Shown in pieces: positions 16,585 through 25,652 of a stretch of 64,000 nucleotides of DNA. Origin of the DNA: Lachnospiraceae bacterium (lineage in GTDB: Bacteria; Bacillota; Clostridia; Lachnospirales; Lachnospiraceae); contig JAAUZC010000010.1 of the NCBI GenBank assembly GCA_014804795.1, positions 171,205 to 235,204 on the forward strand, read 5' to 3'. The translations under genes and the position numbers were made by a program. The first letter of the stretch is position 1, and every line of letters begins with the position of its first letter. Below the pieces are notes generated by a model. That model searched no databases, was not told the DNA's origin, and saw only the letters and a list, made by a program, of their open reading frames with translations.

Positions 16585-19500
16585 ATGGCTTATGTGAGCG
16601 TGAAAGCGTCGGCAGATGCGAACTCGTATCAAAAGACGATGAAAGCGATGGCTCAAGAGGCGAAAGCACTGGCGAGCCAATGGACAGCGACGCAGGCGAA
16701 AGCAAAGGCATTCGGCTCTCAAACCGACATCCTCAAGGCGAAAGCCGGAGCGTTATCAGATAAGATAAAGCTGCAAAAAGAGATCGTAAAGACGACAGGC
16801 GATCAATACGGAAAACTTTCCACAAAACTGTCGGAGCAGAAAACCAAACATGCCGAACTGAAATCGAAAGTCGATGAAACGCGGAAAGCCTACGAAAACT
16901 CTGCAAAGGCGACGGGGGAAGATTCAGAGGAGACAAAGAAACTCAAGGAGGAACTGACAAAACTTGAGGCAGAGTTGAGGACGAGTGAAAACTCGATCAA
17001 TCAGACGGAAAATGCCCTCAACAAGCAGGCAGTCGCGGCAAATAATGCAGAGGCGAAACTCTCCGAGATGGAGGGCGAACTCGAACAGGTCAACAGGGAA
17101 TTAAAAGATCATAAACTCGATGCCTTTGCGAATGGATGCGACAAGGCAGGTCAGAAACTTGAGGCGTTCGGTCAAAAGATGATGGTCGTGTCGGCAGGAA
17201 TCGCGGCATTTGCGACGGGTGCTGCAAAGATGGCAGTTGATTTCGAGGATTCCATTGCCAAAGTCTCCACGATTATGGACACCGGAGTGATGTCTGTCGG
17301 GGAGATGGAGGATGCCATCGTCGACCTGTCAAATGAGACAGGGATTGCAGCAGGAGAAATTGCTGACAATGTTTATAATGCCATCAGTGCCGGACAAAAG
17401 ACCGGAGATGCAGTCAATTTCGTCCGGCAGTCCACAAAACTGGCGACGGCAGGTTTCGCAGAATCCGGAGACACGCTCGACCTGCTGACGACGATTCTGA
17501 ATGCGTATGGATTAGAGGCAGAACAGGTCACAAACGTCTCGGATATGCTCATTCAGACGCAGAACCTCGGCAAGACGACCGTTGCAGAGTTATCCTCTGC
17601 AATGGGTAAAGTTATCCCGACAGCGAATGCGAACAAAGTGGCACTCGACCAGTTATGCGCCGGATATGCGATCATGACAGCGAACGGCGTGGCGACGGCA
17701 GAATCCACGACATACATGAACTCGATGCTCAACGAGTTAGGAAAAACGGGCAGCACGACGGACGTGATTCTCCGAGAGAAAACCGGAAAATCATTCAGCG
17801 AGTTGATGGCGAGCGGTTCGAGCCTCGCGGATGTACTTGCAATAGTTGACGGCGCAGCAAAAGAGCAAAATCTCACGATGGCAGACATGTTCTCCTCGTC
17901 AGAGGCAGCGAAAGCAGGTCTCATTTTGTTGGGAGACAGCGCAGACAATTTCAATAGTACACTCGGACAGATGCGAGAATCGACCGGAGCAACCGACACA
18001 GCGTTCGACAAGATGAAAACAACATCGTATAACATCAAGTTGACGCTCAATGAGTTGAAAAACACGGTGATGCAGTTCGGTCAAACGATACTGACATCGG
18101 CAACTCCGATCATCGAGGGATTTTCTGAAAAAGTCGGGGCATTGTGCGAATGGTTCGGAAATCTGAATGAGGGGCAGCAGCAGACGATCATCAAGGTGGG
18201 TATGTTTGCGGCAGCGGTTGCACCTGCATCCATTGCGGTCGGCAAGTTAGGACAGGGGATAAAGACGGCAGTCAATACATACAAGAGTATGCGCGACATT
18301 GTCGGAAAAGTCATCACGAAGTTAGCAGGAAAGACAGCGGCAACAACAGCAGATGCGGCGGCAGATGCAGCATCAGCGACAGCGTCGGCGGCGAGCACAG
18401 CAGCGACAGGAGCACAGGCAGCAGCACAGGGAACACTGACAGCGGCGACGGCAGCATCAACAACAGGAATCAGAGCATTCACGGCGGCATTGTTGAGCAA
18501 TCCGATCACATGGGTGGTTTTGGCGGTTGCAGGACTTGTCGCAGGATTTATCGCTTTATATAAAAACTCCGAGACATTCCGGAACGCAGTCAATAAACTG
18601 TGGGCGACCATCAAAGCAGCATTCGGGAAGATTGCAGAGGTCGTCTCGAACGTATTCGGAAAAGTAAAAGAAGTTATCGGGAACGCGATGACGGCAGCAA
18701 GAGAAGTCGTCACCGAGAGATTAAATAATATCAAAGCAGCCTATGAGGAGAACGGGGGAGGGATAAAGGGAGTAGTCGCCGGAGCATGGGAGGGAATCAA
18801 AGGACATTTTACCGCAGGATTCTCGTTCGTGGATAAGCTGACCGGAGGCAAACTCACGGAAATAAAAAATAAATTCCTTGAATCGGATTTCGGGCAGGCA
18901 ACACAGAAAGCATTCGGAACGGTCAAGGAAGTCGCCGGAACGGTGCTCGGAGCAGCAAAAGAGACCGTTGTCGAAAGATTAAACAGCATTAAAGCAGCCT
19001 ATGAGGAGAACGGGGGAGGAATAAAGGGAGTAGTCGCCGGAGCATGGGAGGGAATCAAAGGATATTATACCGCAGGATTCTCATTCGTGGATAAGCTGAC
19101 CGGAGGCAAACTCACAGCAATAAAGGAAAAGTTTTCGGGCAAATTGGGAGAGATCAAGGCAGCAGTCATCGAAAAACTGACAGCAGTCAAAGGCGCATTC
19201 TCCAATGTGTTCGCAAAATGCAGCGAGGTCGTCTCGAATGTATTCAACACAATAAAGAATGTCATCACAGTGGCATTCATGACGATTCGAGAGATTTTCA
19301 AAGCGGCAGTGACAATCATCACGCTACCATTCCGGTTAATTTGGGAGAATTGCAAAGGGATTGTCATTGAGATATGGGATGCCATCAAGGAAAAGGTTCA
19401 GACGGCGATTGAGACGGTACATTCAGTTATTTCGTCGGTTATGGCGGCAATCAAAAAGGTCATCAGTTCGGTATGGGATGCCATCAAGAACAAAATAAAT

Positions 19501-20568
19501 TCTGTGCTTGAGGGATTGAAAACCATTATCATGACGATTTTTGATTTCTTCCTTGCAAGAATAGAGTTCATCTTGAGCGGAATCCTGTCGGTAATCACGA
19601 CGGTATGGACAACGATCAAGACCAACGTGACAAAGATTCTGAATGCGATTCGAGATGTCATCAATTTAGTATGGGAGACCATAAAGACGAATGTCACGAT
19701 CGCAGTCAATGCGATAAAGGCAGTAGTCACAACCGTATGGAACGCCATCAAAACAGCAGTCACGACGGCAGTCAATGCGATAAAGACAGTAGTCACGACG
19801 GCGTGGAATGCAATCAAGAGCACAGTGCAGACCATAATGTCGGCAATTCAGACGACCATCACGACGATATGGAATGCAATCCGGTCGACGGTCGTGTCGG
19901 TGGTGAATGCAATTCAGAGCACCGTGAGCAGCGTTTTCAATGCCCTAAAGAACACCGTCACCTCGATATGGAACGGAATCAAGTCCGCGATCGAAACGGC
20001 AATCAATGCGGCGAGGAATGCAGTGTCAACGGCGGTGAATGCAATTCAGAGCACTGTGAGCAGCGTTTTCAATGCCCTAAAGAACACCGTCGCCTCAATA
20101 TGGAACGGAATCAAGTCCGCGATCGAAACACCGATCAATGCGGCAAAAACGGCAGTACAGAACGCAATAAATGCAATGAAAAACGCATTCAATTTCGAGT
20201 GGTCGCTGCCTAAATTGAAATTGCCACATTTCAGCATCTCCGGCAGTTTCAGCTTGAATCCTCCGTCTGTACCTAGTTTTTCAGTGGATTGGTACAAAAC
20301 GGGCGGTATTATGATGAATCCGACGCTTTTCGGGTTCAATGGTAACAGGGCGATGGTAGGAGGCGAGGCAGGAGCGGAGGCGATTCTCCCTCTTGAGCAG
20401 TTCTACACAAGACTGAACCGGATGCTCGACAGCAAATTGCAGGCGATCAATAACATGACAAAGGTCTATGTTGATAACAAGGTATTCCTTGACGGAGACG
20501 AGATCGCAAGCAGGACGGAGACAAGGGTCAGCGATAAAATGGCAGATAACTATAAAAAGAGGAGGTAA
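16585..20568 (+). CDS. Tail tape measure protein
   Basis: 1,327 residues. Residues 1-190 are a long coiled coil. A TMP core (GAAKMAVDFEDSIAKVSTIM onward, residues about 210-500) matches the TP901 tape measure domain. A hydrophobic stretch (ITWVVLAVAGLVAGFIALY) lies near 640-660. An 86-residue tandem duplication (AAYEENGGGIKGVVAGAWEG twice) follows, then about 300 residues of Ala/Ile/Val/Thr 11-residue repeats centred on WNAIKT, and a Cys-free C-terminal domain. Length sets tail length. SD GAGAGGAGGG. Confidence 0.9.
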   Translation: MAYVSVKASADANSYQKTMKAMAQEAKALASQWTATQAKAKAFGSQTDILKAKAGALSDKIKLQKEIVKTTGDQYGKLSTKLSEQKTKHAELKSKVDETRKAYENSAKATGEDSEETKKLKEELTKLEAELRTSENSINQTENALNKQAVAANNAEAKLSEMEGELEQVNRELKDHKLDAFANGCDKAGQKLEAFGQKMMVVSAGIAAFATGAAKMAVDFEDSIAKVSTIMDTGVMSVGEMEDAIVDLSNETGIAAGEIADNVYNAISAGQKTGDAVNFVRQSTKLATAGFAESGDTLDLLTTILNAYGLEAEQVTNVSDMLIQTQNLGKTTVAELSSAMGKVIPTANANKVALDQLCAGYAIMTANGVATAESTTYMNSMLNELGKTGSTTDVILREKTGKSFSELMASGSSLADVLAIVDGAAKEQNLTMADMFSSSEAAKAGLILLGDSADNFNSTLGQMRESTGATDTAFDKMKTTSYNIKLTLNELKNTVMQFGQTILTSATPIIEGFSEKVGALCEWFGNLNEGQQQTIIKVGMFAAAVAPASIAVGKLGQGIKTAVNTYKSMRDIVGKVITKLAGKTAATTADAAADAASATASAASTAATGAQAAAQGTLTAATAASTTGIRAFTAALLSNPITWVVLAVAGLVAGFIALYKNSETFRNAVNKLWATIKAAFGKIAEVVSNVFGKVKEVIGNAMTAAREVVTERLNNIKAAYEENGGGIKGVVAGAWEGIKGHFTAGFSFVDKLTGGKLTEIKNKFLESDFGQATQKAFGTVKEVAGTVLGAAKETVVERLNSIKAAYEENGGGIKGVVAGAWEGIKGYYTAGFSFVDKLTGGKLTAIKEKFSGKLGEIKAAVIEKLTAVKGAFSNVFAKCSEVVSNVFNTIKNVITVAFMTIREIFKAAVTIITLPFRLIWENCKGIVIEIWDAIKEKVQTAIETVHSVISSVMAAIKKVISSVWDAIKNKINSVLEGLKTIIMTIFDFFLARIEFILSGILSVITTVWTTIKTNVTKILNAIRDVINLVWETIKTNVTIAVNAIKAVVTTVWNAIKTAVTTAVNAIKTVVTTAWNAIKSTVQTIMSAIQTTITTIWNAIRSTVVSVVNAIQSTVSSVFNALKNTVTSIWNGIKSAIETAINAARNAVSTAVNAIQSTVSSVFNALKNTVASIWNGIKSAIETPINAAKTAVQNAINAMKNAFNFEWSLPKLKLPHFSISGSFSLNPPSVPSFSVDWYKTGGIMMNPTLFGFNGNRAMVGGEAGAEAILPLEQFYTRLNRMLDSKLQAINNMTKVYVDNKVFLDGDEIASRTETRVSDKMADNYKKRR
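18736..19115 (+). repeat. 258-bp tandem duplication inside the tape measure gene
   Basis: 18736-18857 and 18994-19115 are nearly identical at DNA level and lie 258 bp (86 codons) apart; the segments before each copy still align at protein level. The duplication keeps the frame and adds a full repeat unit to the tail-length ruler. Confidence 0.85.
19911..20146 (+). repeat. 132-bp near-perfect duplication inside the tape measure gene
   Basis: 19911-20014 and 20043-20146 differ at only a few positions and lie 132 bp (44 codons) apart. They encode the IQSTVSSVFNALKNTV...IWNGIKSAIET unit twice. The near-identity at silent positions shows the duplication is recent. Confidence 0.85.
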
Positions 20569-20576
20569 GAAAGCAG

Positions 20577-21281
20577 ATGAAGATTGCAGAGACGGACATC
20601 AGAATATTTCGGGCAAAGCAGTTGAAAGTCGAATTTCAACCTCCTCCCACGGTGGTGGAGGTTGAGATGTTCGAGGGGGCGTTGACACCGTCAGAGAATG
20701 ACACGGACACGCCTCTGTCATCCATCAAAGTCGAGGTATATTTCAGAGGAGAGAGCAGAGATGAAATCCGGAGGAATGTGAGCAGGTTTTGCGCTCTCCT
20801 GCAAAAAGGAACGCCTCTCACATTAGACGGATACCGCGACAGATTTATGGGTTACATGACATCAAACACGACGACTAAAACCATCACAGGAAAACGGTAT
20901 AGAGCAGAATTTGAGTTTTCCGGATATTGGTTTTCGGACGAGGTTGAACTGAATTTCAACGAGGTGAGCGAGTTTTCGTTCGATGCGGAGGGAACAAGAG
21001 ACGCACCCTGCATCATAAGCATGACAGCATTGTCGTTTGTAGAGGAATTAAAGATCACAGGTTTTTCGGATGAAATCATAATCACAAACATCAACAGAGG
21101 CGAGACTGTGGTGATTGACGGGGAGCAGGGAACGGTCATGGTGGACGGGAAAAACAAATTTCTTGATGTTACCTTGTGGGAGTTCCCGTTTCTGACGGTT
21201 GGGGAGAAAAAGACACACAACATCGTTGTTTCGAGTGACAGGATGATGGTGACTATCAGATACAGACCGATGTGGTTATAG
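20577..21281 (+). CDS. Distal tail protein (Dit-like)
   Basis: 234 residues. ITGKRYRAEFEFSGYWFSDE and a beta-rich C-terminal half follow the siphovirus tail (Dit) pattern, with the ring-forming N-terminal domain first. SD AAGAGGAGG. It sits between the tape measure and the Tal gene, the usual position of Dit, the hub of the baseplate. Confidence 0.75.
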   Translation: MKIAETDIRIFRAKQLKVEFQPPPTVVEVEMFEGALTPSENDTDTPLSSIKVEVYFRGESRDEIRRNVSRFCALLQKGTPLTLDGYRDRFMGYMTSNTTTKTITGKRYRAEFEFSGYWFSDEVELNFNEVSEFSFDAEGTRDAPCIISMTALSFVEELKITGFSDEIIITNINRGETVVIDGEQGTVMVDGKNKFLDVTLWEFPFLTVGEKKTHNIVVSSDRMMVTIRYRPMWL

Positions 21282-21291
21282 GAGGTGCGGC

Positions 21292-22758
21292 ATGATTTTA
21301 TATAATGACGAGCATGTGAAAATATGCACCATGTCCGCATTTAAAGGGCGATGTATAACAAGCACCTTGAAAACCGGAGACAAGGAAATGACATTCATGT
21401 TCCGGAGAAATTACAGATACGCAAAGCAGATCAAAGAGGAGGGATATGTTCGGACAAAGACAGATGAATTTGTCATCAAAAAGGTTGAGCCTGCGGATGG
21501 ATGGTATACATGCACCGCACAGATGAACGTGGAGGAGTTGGAGGGGAAACAGTTCCCGACAGGGTTCACGAGCACAGAACAGACGGCTCTTTCCTGCATA
21601 TCGGCGGCGATCGAGGGAACGGGATGGAGGGTTATCCGGTGCGAGGTCACAAAGAGGAGAACTATCAAACAGGAGAGCAACTGTTCCGCATGGGAGATCA
21701 TTCAGTCGGTCATCACGACATATCGGTGCGAGGTGACGTTTGACAGCATAGAAAAGACAATCTCAATCTATGAGAAGATCGGGAAAGATACCGGAACATA
21801 TTTCATGGAACGTCTCAATCTGAAAAAGATGCAGATTCAGTCGGATTCGTATGATTTCGCGACACGGCTGATTCCGGTCGGCAAAGACGGTCTCATGCTC
21901 AATATAAACGGAAAAAATTACATTGAAAATTATCAGTATTCCCGAAAGATAAAGACAGCGACATGGAAAGATGACAGATATTCGGTCGCGTCCTCGTTGC
22001 TTGAGGATGCAGAGGCGAAACTGGATGAAATGTCAAAACCTTATCGGTCGTACACGGTAGAAATAAAAGACCTTGCAGCATCCAAACCGGAAACGTATGG
22101 AGAAATACTCGGTTTTGATCTCGGAGACACTGTCATGCTGATCTCAAAATCAGAGAGGATTCGGGAGAGACATCGGGTTGTAAAGATGTATAAATATCCG
22201 GAGAATCCGGATGCGAATAAATGCGAACTTGCAAACACGAGGCTTTCGTTCGAGGAACTGCAAAGGCAGGAGCAGGAATTGCAAACGGCAGAGATTTCGG
22301 CAGCGGCATCGAGCGCGGCAACGGAAACTCTCAATGATGCAGTCGGAAACAGTGAGGAACTTCAAAAAATGGTCTCGCAGATACGGGAGGCAGTGGAGGC
22401 AGCAGTCGACGACACAATGCGTCAATTATATGCAACAAAAGCGGAGGCGCAGTCGGCAAAGGATGCAGCAGTCGAGGAATCAGAACAAGTCCTCATTGAC
22501 ACGCTTGAGAGTTATTCAACAACGACGCAGGTGAAAGAAATGCTCACGGAGGCGGTCACAAATGAGGCAATCTCAATCGCGGAGATGTATGCGTCAAAAA
22601 AGAGCCTCTCTGACACACAGAAAGCCGCAGAGGAGGCAATAAATGACCTCAAAGGGAGAATTGAGTGGATTGTGGAGAAAACGGGTTATTTGAGCGAATA
22701 CGAGGGTGAGTTTGCAGATGCAGGAGAGGCAGAGCAGGACGGAGGTGAGGACGAATGA
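21292..22758 (+). CDS. Tail-associated protein (Tal / prophage endopeptidase tail family)
   Basis: 488 residues; SD GGAGGTGCGG. The first 330 residues are the gp27-like hub fold (MILYNDEHVKICTMSAFKGR, then ISIYEKIGKDTGTYF and LIPVGKDGL), typical of the prophage endopeptidase tail family. The last 150 are an Ala/Glu/Gln coiled coil without a clear lytic domain, so it is probably a trimeric tail tip that anchors the receptor-binding apparatus encoded downstream. The stop overlaps the next start. Confidence 0.75.
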   Translation: MILYNDEHVKICTMSAFKGRCITSTLKTGDKEMTFMFRRNYRYAKQIKEEGYVRTKTDEFVIKKVEPADGWYTCTAQMNVEELEGKQFPTGFTSTEQTALSCISAAIEGTGWRVIRCEVTKRRTIKQESNCSAWEIIQSVITTYRCEVTFDSIEKTISIYEKIGKDTGTYFMERLNLKKMQIQSDSYDFATRLIPVGKDGLMLNINGKNYIENYQYSRKIKTATWKDDRYSVASSLLEDAEAKLDEMSKPYRSYTVEIKDLAASKPETYGEILGFDLGDTVMLISKSERIRERHRVVKMYKYPENPDANKCELANTRLSFEELQRQEQELQTAEISAAASSAATETLNDAVGNSEELQKMVSQIREAVEAAVDDTMRQLYATKAEAQSAKDAAVEESEQVLIDTLESYSTTTQVKEMLTEAVTNEAISIAEMYASKKSLSDTQKAAEEAINDLKGRIEWIVEKTGYLSEYEGEFADAGEAEQDGGEDE

Positions 22759-23597
22759 ATATCATCAGACACATAAAAGTTGATCTATACGGAGATGTGA
22801 AAAGGTATGCGGTAGCGGCGAAACAGTTGGACATGGCGACGCGCTATGTCGGGGTGACGTTGACAGTCGACGGCGTTGAGTGGGAGATTCCGAAAGATGT
22901 TGAGATCGCTGTGGCTATGAGAAAGCCGGACGAGAAAAGAGTGTGGAATGACTGCACCCGTCAAAAAAACGAGGCACTCATACCTCTCACCCGTCAAATG
23001 CTCGCCGTTCAAGGAACGGCTCTCTGTGATGTGGAACTGTATCAGAACGGAGCACTCCTGTCGAGTGCATCTTTTGAACTGGAAATCTATCCGTCGCAGA
23101 GGGTCGACGAGACGATCATCTCGTCAGAAGAATATACAAGACTTGAGAATGCGATTTATGCCGCGCGTGAGGCGTTGCAGATGGCACAGGAGACATCGGA
23201 GCGAATCAATGCAGCCGAGGCAATACGTGAGGCGGCAGAGGCGGTCAGAGTGGCGCAGGAAAAGGCGAGGGAGATCAAAGAAAGCCAACGGGAGGACAGA
23301 ACGGCGGCAGCAGTCAAGGACTGCATCGAGGCGACACAGGATGCGATCGAAAAGACTGCGGCGTGTGTAAAGGCAACGGAGGCGGCGCGAAAAGTCGTCA
23401 TTGATATGTCCGGACTGAATGCAATTCTCAATGAGGTCAAGGACTATTATGAGAGAATCAGAGCACTCGAAACGGACATCAACATCACCATAGACGGAGG
23501 AACGGCAAAGAGCAGGGAGTTCCTACTCATAGACGGGGGAACGGCTTTCTCGACGGACTATGATAAATATAATGCAGGCAGAGCACACACGATTTAG
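22755..23597 (+). CDS. BppU-like upper baseplate protein
   Basis: 280 residues. The N-terminal 120 residues (VDLYGDVKRYAVAAKQLDM, then a DVELYQNGALLSSASFELEI block) match the BppU N-terminal domain that clips onto Dit. A long Ala/Glu/Arg coiled coil follows, and a short C-terminal beta segment. In lactococcal phages BppU carries the receptor-binding proteins; here the downstream Mtd-N-like and DGR-target proteins are the likely cargo. Confidence 0.75.
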   Translation: MNIIRHIKVDLYGDVKRYAVAAKQLDMATRYVGVTLTVDGVEWEIPKDVEIAVAMRKPDEKRVWNDCTRQKNEALIPLTRQMLAVQGTALCDVELYQNGALLSSASFELEIYPSQRVDETIISSEEYTRLENAIYAAREALQMAQETSERINAAEAIREAAEAVRVAQEKAREIKESQREDRTAAAVKDCIEATQDAIEKTAACVKATEAARKVVIDMSGLNAILNEVKDYYERIRALETDINITIDGGTAKSREFLLIDGGTAFSTDYDKYNAGRAHTI

Positions 23598-23615
23598 GAA
23601 AGGGGTGAGAGGATA

Positions 23616-24068
23616 ATGGCAACCGCAACAATCAGAATCAAAAAGGATACGACGGCGAACTGGATTGCATCGGAGAGAGTGCTTGATGATGGCGAACTCG
23701 GTCTCGAAATTACCGAGGAGGGTCATCGCATTATCCGCGTCGGTGACGGGGTAAATGTATTTATGGAATTGCCTGTCGCAGTAGACATCGAGGCAATCAA
23801 TGAAATCAAGACCGGAATGGACACCAATGCAAAGAAGTATTACGAGGACATGGTGAGCAAGGGTGAGGAGATGCTCAAGAAGATGGAGCAGCAGGCGATC
23901 ACGGTCGAGTTGCAGGACGACGAGACAAAGATTGATTACCGGATGGGGATTTCAAACGGTTCGCTCTATTTTGAGGAAATTGAGAAAAAGGCAGCAGTAC
24001 CGGAGACCGGAGGCGGCGATTTAGCGGAGGAATCCGGAGGCGAAAATAATGAGGAGGTAGATGGATAA
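23616..24068 (+). CDS. Mtd N-terminal-like domain protein
   Basis: 150 residues. IRIKKDTTANWIASERVLDD, GELGLEITEEGHRIIRVGDG and a VFMELPV end give the GE...RVGDG....LP pattern of the N-terminal domain of the major tropism determinant family and of many phage fibre proteins. A coiled coil and an acidic C-terminus follow. The stop overlaps the ATG of the DGR target by 1 nt (TAATG), so the two are translated together. It looks like the attachment half of a split tropism determinant. Confidence 0.75.
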   Translation: MATATIRIKKDTTANWIASERVLDDGELGLEITEEGHRIIRVGDGVNVFMELPVAVDIEAINEIKTGMDTNAKKYYEDMVSKGEEMLKKMEQQAITVELQDDETKIDYRMGISNGSLYFEEIEKKAAVPETGGGDLAEESGGENNEEVDG

Positions 24069-25300
24069 TGGCAGCAGGAGACAGAATTTTCATGGCAAAG
24101 GAGGAAACGTCGCAGGAAATCCTTGCAAATACAAAGAAAATCCTTGCAGGTGCAGCGGAAAAGCCGAAACGGTACGGAATATGCATCAATTTAGCCGACA
24201 GCAATCCGGCGACGAGGGTGACATATCTGTATGATGCGGTCGGGATGACACCTGCAAAGATGAATTTCACGGCAGGGATGTTTGACTATGGGGATTGGGG
24301 AGACATTTGGTTCGTCAGAGATAATCGTCCGGTCATGCTCAACAATGACGGAACGGTTGACTATGAACTCAATCACGAGAACCATGCCCTCAAGCTGACA
24401 GGAGGAGCGAGCGACATCACATCCATTGCATACGCAGGAAATGCAATGTCGGAGATTCCTCTGATTTGGGTCAAGAGATACACGATCAAGAATTATCACT
24501 ATGTGATTTTCTGCGAGACACAGTTTGATGAAACATATCACGCATACGCACACACAGACGCAGACGGGAACATCCTGCCTGTGACATATTTCCCGATGTA
24601 TGAGGGCAGCGTCACAAATAACCGGATGCGCTCTCTGTCCGGTCAGACAGTGTCGGCAAGCCTCACAGATGCGCAGGAGACAACGGCGGCGCAGCAGAAC
24701 GGCGACAGGTGGGATAAACTCTCGTTTTCGGAGTGCAATCTCATGTATGAAATGTGCACTATGATCTCAAAGAGCACGAACTCACAGGCGGCATTCGGTG
24801 CAGGATGTAGCAATGCAACCGATTTCCTCAAGACCGGAACGATGAACGGTCTCGGTCAGTTCTATGGATACAGTGGCGCGACAAACGGAGTGAAACTGTT
24901 CTATTGTGAGAACTTTTTCGGAAATTACTGGAAAAGGATTCGCGGTCTGATAAATGACAACGGCATCATCAAGGTGAAGTTTGTGCCGCCGTATGACAGC
25001 ACCGGAGCAGGATATATCAACACAGGCGTGACACCGTCCGGAACATCCGGAGGATATATCAACAAGATGGAGATGACAGACGGAGGTCGGATTCCTGCGG
25101 TTGCATCCGGAAGTGAGACGACGTATGAGTGCGATGGTTTTTGGTTCAATAACGGACAGGTCGATGTTGCCCTGTTTGGCGGCAGCCGCAGCCGTGGCAC
25201 GAAGTGCGGCGTGTCGTGCTGGGGTTTGAGCAACCTTGCGACGCACGTGGACGCGAACGTCGGGGCGAGCCTTTCTTGCAAACCGCCTGTAGCCGCGTAG
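24068..25300 (+). CDS. DGR target: receptor-binding tail protein with C-terminal variable region
   Basis: 410 residues. The middle (residues about 110-400) has the look of a C-type lectin / formylglycine-generating-type fold: GNAMSEIPLIWVKRYTI, then DRWDKLSFSECNLMYEMCTM and GYINKMEMTDGGRIP. The last 45 residues carry the variable repeat, VALFGGSRSRGTKCGVSCWG onward, in which the residues that differ from the template are Ser, Arg, Val, Cys, Gly, His, Asp and Leu at former Asn, Leu, Tyr, Ile or Gln codons. Product: the surface that is rewritten by the retroelement, most likely the receptor-binding tip. Start ATG 24068, coupled to 23616-24068. Confidence 0.9.
   Translation: MAAGDRIFMAKEETSQEILANTKKILAGAAEKPKRYGICINLADSNPATRVTYLYDAVGMTPAKMNFTAGMFDYGDWGDIWFVRDNRPVMLNNDGTVDYELNHENHALKLTGGASDITSIAYAGNAMSEIPLIWVKRYTIKNYHYVIFCETQFDETYHAYAHTDADGNILPVTYFPMYEGSVTNNRMRSLSGQTVSASLTDAQETTAAQQNGDRWDKLSFSECNLMYEMCTMISKSTNSQAAFGAGCSNATDFLKTGTMNGLGQFYGYSGATNGVKLFYCENFFGNYWKRIRGLINDNGIIKVKFVPPYDSTGAGYINTGVTPSGTSGGYINKMEMTDGGRIPAVASGSETTYECDGFWFNNGQVDVALFGGSRSRGTKCGVSCWGLSNLATHVDANVGASLSCKPPVAA
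25167..25278 (+). repeat. DGR variable repeat (VR)
   Basis: 112 bp that align without gaps to 25512-25623 (345 bp downstream). There are 14 mismatches; 13 fall on the 27 adenines of the template and one (T to G at 25211) on the 85 other bases. The differences hit first and second codon positions of AAC/AAT/TAC-type codons. The repeat ends 22 bp before the end of the stop codon of the fibre gene. Confidence 0.93.
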
Positions 25301-25314
25301 CGGCAGAGGGGGAA

Positions 25315-25334
25315 CGGGGGAGTCTCCTCCCCCG
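25315..25334 (+). other. DGR-type hairpin 1 downstream of VR
   Basis: CGGGGGAG, loop TCTC, CTCCCCCG: a perfect 8-bp stem with a 4-nt loop, 36 bp after the VR and 14 bp after the stop codon. In the Bordetella phage BPP-1 element an 8-bp/4-nt hairpin just after the VR is needed for efficient homing; this one has the same geometry. With no T-tract it is not a good terminator. Confidence 0.75.
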
Positions 25335-25345
25335 AAAAGGGAGGT

Positions 25346-25365
25346 TCGGAGGGTTTACCCTCCGA
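25346..25365 (+). other. DGR-type hairpin 2 downstream of VR
   Basis: TCGGAGGG, loop TTTA, CCCTCCGA: a second perfect 8-bp stem with a 4-nt loop, 11 bp after the first. Two such stems in a row are unusual for a DGR target site. The stretch CCTCCC-GGGAGG between them could also pair, so the two could form alternative structures. Confidence 0.65.
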
Positions 25366-25413
25366 TATCTCCGGTTTTTAGCATTTCCACGATATTGGAA
25401 ACAGCAGATAGAA

Positions 25414-25444
25414 TCGACACAAAACAGAAAAATCGTGGTAGAAT
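25414..25444 (+). promoter_or_regulatory. Candidate promoter for the template-repeat RNA and RT
   Basis: TCGACA at 25414-25419 and an extended -10, TGGTAGAAT, at 25436-25444 (TAGAAT 25439-25444, spacer 19). Predicted start near 25451, about 60 nt before the template repeat. A separate promoter for the template RNA is expected because the two hairpins after the fibre gene would hinder read-through. The region from 25445 to 25511 shows nothing else. Confidence 0.45.
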
Positions 25445-25511
25445 TTGCAGCGTAATTTTACCGACGACCCAAAACAGTGAGGATAAAATGAGGGGGTTCG
25501 ACGAGCGACCC

Positions 25512-25623
25512 TTGCCCTGTTTGGCGGCAACCGCAGCAATGGCACGAAGTGCGGCTTGTCGTACTGGAATTTGAACAACCTTGCGACGAACGTGAACGCG
25601 AACATCGGGGCGAGCCAATCTTA
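25512..25623 (+). repeat. DGR template repeat (TR)
   Basis: 112 bp non-coding template. Read in the frame of the VR it would encode Asn at most of the changed positions (AAC/AAT codons) and Tyr and Gln at others, with a TGA soon after, the usual design that gives broad amino acid choice when adenines are randomised. Together with the 140 or so nt up to the RT start it would be the template RNA for mutagenic cDNA synthesis. Confidence 0.93.
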
Positions 25624-25632
25624 TCAATGACG

Positions 25633-25652
25633 GAGCATTTAATCAAATGCTC
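25633..25652 (+). other. Hairpin directly after the template repeat
   Basis: GAGCATTT, loop AATC, AAATGCTC: again an 8-bp stem with a 4-nt loop, which can be lengthened by three more pairs past a bulged G. It lies in the TR-to-RT spacer (25624-25764), the part of the RNA that in BPP-1 primes cDNA synthesis. The remaining spacer holds no gene. Confidence 0.55.

Noticed and set aside
18736..20146. Repeats considered as a CRISPR array
   Set aside because: Units are in-frame coding duplications of 258 and 132 bp within the tape measure gene, not short repeats with unique spacers.
25204..25455. Open frame crossing the VR, hairpins and promoter in another frame
   Set aside because: Sequence is explained by the VR, two hairpins and a promoter; no SD and an Arg/Gly-rich composition.
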